NCBI GenBank assembly: GCA_021399445.1
Contig: JAJTUQ010000002.1
Coordinates: 4,836,001 to 4,900,000 of the forward strand
Length of the DNA stretch: 64,000 nucleotides
DNA from: Xylogone sp. PMI_703
Taxonomy: Eukaryota > Ascomycota > Leotiomycetes
Direction: 5' to 3'
The notes beneath the pieces are model-generated. The model was not told the origin of the DNA. It made no database searches and saw only the letters and a program-made list of their open reading frames with translations. Shown here one piece after another: positions 59,676 to 64,000 of this stretch (position 1 is the first letter of the stretch; the number at the start of each line of letters is the position of its first letter). A program made the position numbers and the translations under genes.

Positions 59676-60721
59676 GGTGCGGAGGGGTTGGCTGGAGCGA
59701 GTAGAGTAGTTGAAGTAGTTGAAGCGGGTTGGAAGATCTGTGTTGCTGTCTTGAGAGATAAGGAGCTGGATATCATAGAGAACTGAGGGAATCTAGGCCT
59801 ATTAAATATGCCTTCGTTTTCACAAAAGGGACCTAGACGAGTGTGGCTTCAGTCCAGAGCCGTCACATCTTTGCTCTTTTTTTGCTGATATATACTACAG
59901 AACGGAATCCGGCACCGATACCAAGAGATGAGTCGAGGCCGGACAGCTGATGGCGTTGTCCTGATGTCCTCGGAATCCATAGAGATTGGTATCTCCAACA
60001 TTGCACCATGTGAGTGGTCGATGAGACAGGGAGCATATGCCTGCGAGATGAAGAGGATGGAGGGGCTCGAGAGGCGACAACACGACGGTGGGTTGCTTTG
60101 GACATGGTTCTATTGGATGCCCACAGACATACTGTATACAAGAGCTCTTCGCAGCTCCAGAGGGCAATCTCTTACTCTCGCGGACCTTCACCCAGACCTG
60201 CAGGTCCCTGGACATGTAGTGATCCCACCCCCACATGACGCAATGAGGGGAGCGATAGCTGGGGCAAGCTCTGTTGGTCTGGCCTGCTTATGTAAAGGGA
60301 GGCAAAAGATAGAGTTCCTGTATCAATCCTGGTTGTTTGTAGTTGACGCCATTTCTGCGCTGGTTGTTCTCATCTTTATCCCGCTTGGCTCGTCCAGGCA
60401 TCAGGGCAACATGCGGGGCTGTCAATATTGATCGATGTACAGACCCCTGGATCGGCCGTTTTCCCGCTTGGCCTCTCATCTGATAAGGTTTAGGTAGATC
60501 TAGCTGGGTCTATTTGCTGCGTTCAATGCCAAATCATTGATTTGTATAATACACCTCCGTGTGGCATGTGACGGTGCCGGTTTCCCGGTACACATATTGC
60601 TTCCATCCTGACCTGGATCCCTGAGCAGCGCATTGTTTGAAACAAATTTTAGATACTGTATGGTAAATGGATCTTCATGTTATTTGTGGCTGTCTTAGTA
60701 AATCTAGTACTCCTCAGTTCT
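59676..60721. other. Spacer between TauD and sulfatase genes
   Basis: 1.05 kb with the TauD promoter and sulfatase 3' UTR. A 167-codon plus-strand frame at 59928-60431 has no family resemblance. Confidence 0.45.
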
Positions 60722-62708
60722 TCAGTATTTTTCGTTGGAGTCAAAAGCTATCGGGTTCTGCGGTCCTTCGCTTTCCAGGATATAGCCCAGTTCACAGCGA
60801 TCAAAAGAGACACGGCTAGACACATGTGCGTAGAACTTATCATAGCTGCTGGCTAACGCATCTTCCAAGCTCTTTACATTGCCTTCTGGGTGTAAGACTG
60901 ACCAAGGATCCACACATGTTGCCCCTTTGCACGACTTGGTAACCATAAGGAGCGCATCGAGTCTGGGTATTACTTTTGATAGGGGTAGACCAAGAACTGT
61001 GTGCTTATTCTCATGTATCGTCGCCACTTGGTTAGGATAGAGATTTCTAATCTGATATGGATCGGTCTACCGATTATCACACTCAGTTAGTTAGATTCCA
61101 ACCATATCATTTAGTGAATCTACCTACCGTCAAATCGTAGAGCTCATGCTCATTGGTACACCAAACCGAGTAATATAGGTTGTAATTTTCACCAATGACT
61201 CGAAGAGCTTTGTATGTATTATTGCTCCCATACCGCACTTGACGTATTTCAGTCAGTCTAATCACGAAGAAAGCTGTTTTGGCATTGAGACCACTCACCA
61301 TATTTACCATCATCTAGTGAGAACTCATATTCTCCCTCGGCTATGGATCTTCCCCAGAATTCTACATTGACATGTTCTTGCCTGTTCAATTTCGCGTCTT
61401 GGAGTCCACTTTGCTCGAGAGGAATCGCTAATCCATCCAAATCTTCTCTTCGCTCTGTTCCGGCAATCTTCAGAATTGTAGGGGCCAGATCAGTGTGTGC
61501 TGTTACAATGTCGGCTTCTCCAATTGGCACTGCAGGGCCTCGGATAATTAGAGGAACGTTGATGTCTTCTTCAAATCCACACTCTTTCCCCGGATTCAAG
61601 CGGTGTTGGCTTATATGATAACCATTGTCCGCAGAGTATATGACATAAGTGTTGTCTAAGATTCCGTAATTTTCCAGGCGCTTAATGAGACCTTCTATGA
61701 TTTCATCAACGGCTTGCAGTGCCTGAAGCCGAGCGCGGTAGAATTCATCGTTATATTCTATTGCCTCATCTGTGAGTTGGGCCAAATGCTTAATCCATGA
61801 TGCCCCGCCAGGCTATAGAAATCAGCCCAAAGCTAGCTCAATGATTGCTGGGAGTCATACCTGAGCGGGGTTGAAATTTGGTGTACGAGGCACTTTGACA
61901 CCGGGGAATAAGTGCTTATGCCTCTCTGCAGGAATGGGAGCTGTCATCCGAATGTCTTGGATAGGATTCTCAGGATTCAAACGTGCAGTTAGATTTACAT
62001 TTGAGTGGGGAGCCACCGGGGCTACCACTAGGAAGAATGGCTTCTGTGAATCAACCGCCTCGTCAAGAAGACCATAAGCCTTGTTCCCGAGGACGTCTGT
62101 TGAATATTTTCCTTCCCAGCTGACGGGAGGCTCATTATTTCTCTGAAATGTCGCATTCAAGTATTCATAGGTATGGGGGTCTAGAAGGAAGTCTGATGAT
62201 GTCCAGCCAGCTGGATGAGGCGAGTTCCAATTCTCAACAGTATGTGCGTTAAACAGTTTTCCTGTATAGTATGTGGAGTAACCAGCTTCCTGAAGCCATA
62301 CCGGAAGATAATTCTCGTTGAATCCTTGTGCTACAAATTTAGGATACCCCCCTACGTATAAACGGGTCAATGATATTAACACCTATTAGAGCTCCACGGA
62401 GACAACGTACCATATGGAGGAAATACATCGGTAACGTTGGTATTATGAGCGTTTCTTCCTGTCCACAAGGACACTCGAGAGGGGCAACACACCGCTGTTG
62501 TACAATAATGACGCTTGTAAAGTGTTCCTTCATTGATTAGATATTTATGTAGCAATGGCATGTAGTCCAACGATTGTAAATGTACATCTTGGTCGTCTGT
62601 TAGGATGAAGACAATATTAGGTCTTCTATCTGTGGAAGTGAGGGGGATTTGGTCCAATGCCTGAGCCGTGATACTCAAGGCTAGCACAGCGCCGAAATGA
62701 AACTTCAT
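60722..62708 (-). CDS. Secreted arylsulfatase
   Basis: Type I sulfatase of 585 aa that hydrolyses sulfate esters outside the cell or in the secretory route. Exons 62708-62411, 62351-61861, 61812-61299, 61237-61128 and 61066-60722 (introns 59, 48, 61 and 61 bp) join in frame. A signal peptide (MKFHFGAVLALSITAQA) starts it; an ATG at 62738 adds 10 residues. The signature TAVCCPSRVSLWTGR carries the Cys of C-X-P-S-R that is converted to formylglycine. Metal ligands fit FILTDDQDVHL and SADNGYHISQH. Fungal arylsulfatase blocks include PHPAGWTSSDFLLDPHTYEY, VAPVAPHS and WCTNEHELYDLTTDPYQIRNL, the last spanning an intron. The acceptor of intron 3 (GTCAAG) is the least certain join. Confidence 0.93.
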
Positions 62709-63202
62709 TATCGATAATTGTTGAATTAGCAAGTGCAATTGGGGGAAGTGAAGATGGAATCAAGCATAAGCTATGCGGAATAAATCATCATCGCAGGAGT
62801 TAGCCTAGCTAAACAGGCTGAGAAGAGAGCTCAGAACTGGAAAATACTGCTCTGTACCGATTGCGACGCTGTGGTTGCAGCTGTACGCTTCGGTAGTGGG
62901 ATAATTGCGTGCTGATGAGGCTGTCGCATGTCATACACCATCGGATTCTTTTGCCGCTCTGTGGAAGCTTGAAAAACTCCAAGACCCTTTAACGTATACG
63001 GTTAATTTCACTTCGAGTGAAGACCTTGAGATTAGATTGGCTGGTTTTAGAGTAGCGATGAGTCAAATTTTGAATATCCGCTGAAATTTGTTGTTTACCT
63101 TTTCTTCTTCCAGTTTTATTCCTGAGAATATTTGCACATCCATCTCATTGCTGATTGCATATTGATGTACCGAAAGCCATTAAATAGCTGAAAGTAGAGC
63201 CA
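62709..63202. promoter_or_regulatory. Divergent promoter, sulfatase and MFS transporter
   Basis: 494 bp between divergent start codons, a layout that allows shared control. It contains the TGAGTCA site listed separately. Confidence 0.55.
63059..63065. promoter_or_regulatory. TGAGTCA, candidate Gcn4/CpcA site
   Basis: TGAGTCA is the palindromic core bound by Gcn4/CpcA-type bZIP factors. It lies 138 bp before the MFS start codon and 351 bp before the sulfatase start. One 7-bp match can occur by chance. Confidence 0.3.
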
Positions 63203-64000
63203 ATGTCAAACCGTGATCCGGAAAACGGTGGGCAACACCCAATTGAAACGGAATCCTCTCCATTATTGATATCTACTACTGAGGGATCTTCATCCAAGTC
63301 AAAGCTTCAGTATGAAGCAACTGTTGTAGCAACCTCTCCTGGGTTGAGTGATGCGAGCGAGTCAACCTCAGTACACGAAGATGAAATAAGTGAACGCTCC
63401 TCGCCAACAAAGAGTGTCTTCGGAATTATAAGTCTTTTACTCATTGGTACGTGCACTATCTGTTTCATGGAAGGACAGCTTCAGCTAACCTATAGTGCTA
63501 AGGGGTTTTCATGTCCAATGCTGATGGGACCCTCGTCCTGGCGACATATGGAACTGTATCCTCCGAATTTGGAGCCTTTGATAGTGCAAGCTGGTTAACA
63601 ACAAGTTACTCTCTTGCAGCGGCAGCTTTACAACCTCTGGCCGGAAAACTGAGCGATATATATGGCAGAAAGGGCATTATCATAATATCATATACGCTGT
63701 TTACCGCTGGAGCATTGGTAACGTAAGAACAATAAAGGAAATAAATTGTTGAATACGGATACTCATCCTGTAATAGAGGTACAGCTCAGTCAATGTGGCA
63801 GATAATTGCTGGCAGAATCCTCGGCGGCTTTGGCGCTGCTGGAATGACAGTTCTTGTTTCAATTCTTATAACAGGTTAGTTGCTGATAGTTCAGATTCAC
63901 TTACCGCCCCTCTAATCTATGTGCGAAGACCTTGTACCTCTTATCCAGGTGGCTGCATGGAGAAGTTACGTGAATGTCGTGGCAACGACTGGGCGAAGCA
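63203..64000 (+). CDS. MFS transporter, multidrug/vacuolar amino acid type, partial
   Basis: N-terminal part of a major facilitator protein, cut by the window end. Exons are 63203-63446, 63503-63722, 63777-63874 and 63929 onward (introns 56, 54 and 54 bp). About 75 polar residues precede the first span, SVFGIISLLLIGVFMSNADG. Then come ATYGTVSSEFGAFDSASWL and the loop 2-3 motif GKLSDIYGRKG, followed by QIIAGRILGGFGAAGM. This pattern fits 14-span drug/proton antiporters and the vacuolar basic amino acid (Vba/Fnx1) group. Which one, and the substrate, cannot be decided from this fragment. Confidence 0.88.

Noticed and set aside
59928..60431. 167-codon plus-strand frame between TauD and sulfatase
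   Set aside because: No domain resemblance, and it overlaps two minus-strand frames of similar size.

Overview
The window looks like nuclear DNA of a filamentous ascomycete (Pezizomycotina; Leotiomycetes is my best guess, from protein resemblance only). Its genes carry short GT-AG introns, mostly 45-100 bp and often with CTAAC/CTGAC-like branch sites. It encodes a fungal P-type proton pump, a fungal KNL1/Spc7, a CYT-18-like mitochondrial TyrRS and several typically fungal enzymes. Exon joins below were worked out by hand from frame, splice signals and family resemblance. All gene models close in frame except the GH79 gene.

Layout. 0.35-3.5 kb: plasma-membrane H+-ATPase (minus). 3.5-11.7 kb: an 8.2 kb stretch with no gene I can support. 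11.7-16.5 kb: kinetochore scaffold SPC7/KNL1 (minus), diverging from ribosomal protein uS17/RPS11 (16.9-17.6 kb, plus). 18.7-23.7 kb: MRP/ABCC-type ABC transporter (minus). 23.7-27.5 kb: gene-poor spacer with a CACCAG hexanucleotide microsatellite. 27.5-30.0 kb: CAF-1 subunit CAC2 (plus). 31.3-33.1 kb: succinate-semialdehyde dehydrogenase (minus).

33.5-40.0 kb is an accessory stretch. It holds an apparently complete pogo/Fot1 DNA transposon (33538-35426, 49-bp terminal inverted repeats, TA target duplication, intact DD35D transposase), a GH79 beta-glucuronidase-like gene with a +1 frameshift, and an AusD-like methyltransferase. A GH36 raffinose synthase/alpha-galactosidase-like gene follows (40.8-43.9 kb, minus).

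44.3-54.7 kb is mostly housekeeping: mitochondrial TyrRS (plus), an acyl-protein-thioesterase-like hydrolase (minus), mismatch-repair MSH6 (minus), a glutaminyl cyclase-like secreted enzyme (minus) and a TMEM70-like mitochondrial protein (plus).

54.8-64.0 kb has a possible sulfur/oxyanion theme: a CHR-family chromate transporter (minus), an orphan multi-pass membrane protein (plus), a TauD-type sulfonate dioxygenase (minus), a secreted arylsulfatase (minus), and the start of an MFS transporter that runs off the window (plus). Chromate is a sulfate analogue, sulfatase and TauD release sulfate or sulfite, and the transporters could move products. Joint regulation is inference only. I saw no rRNA, convincing tRNA or CRISPR array.
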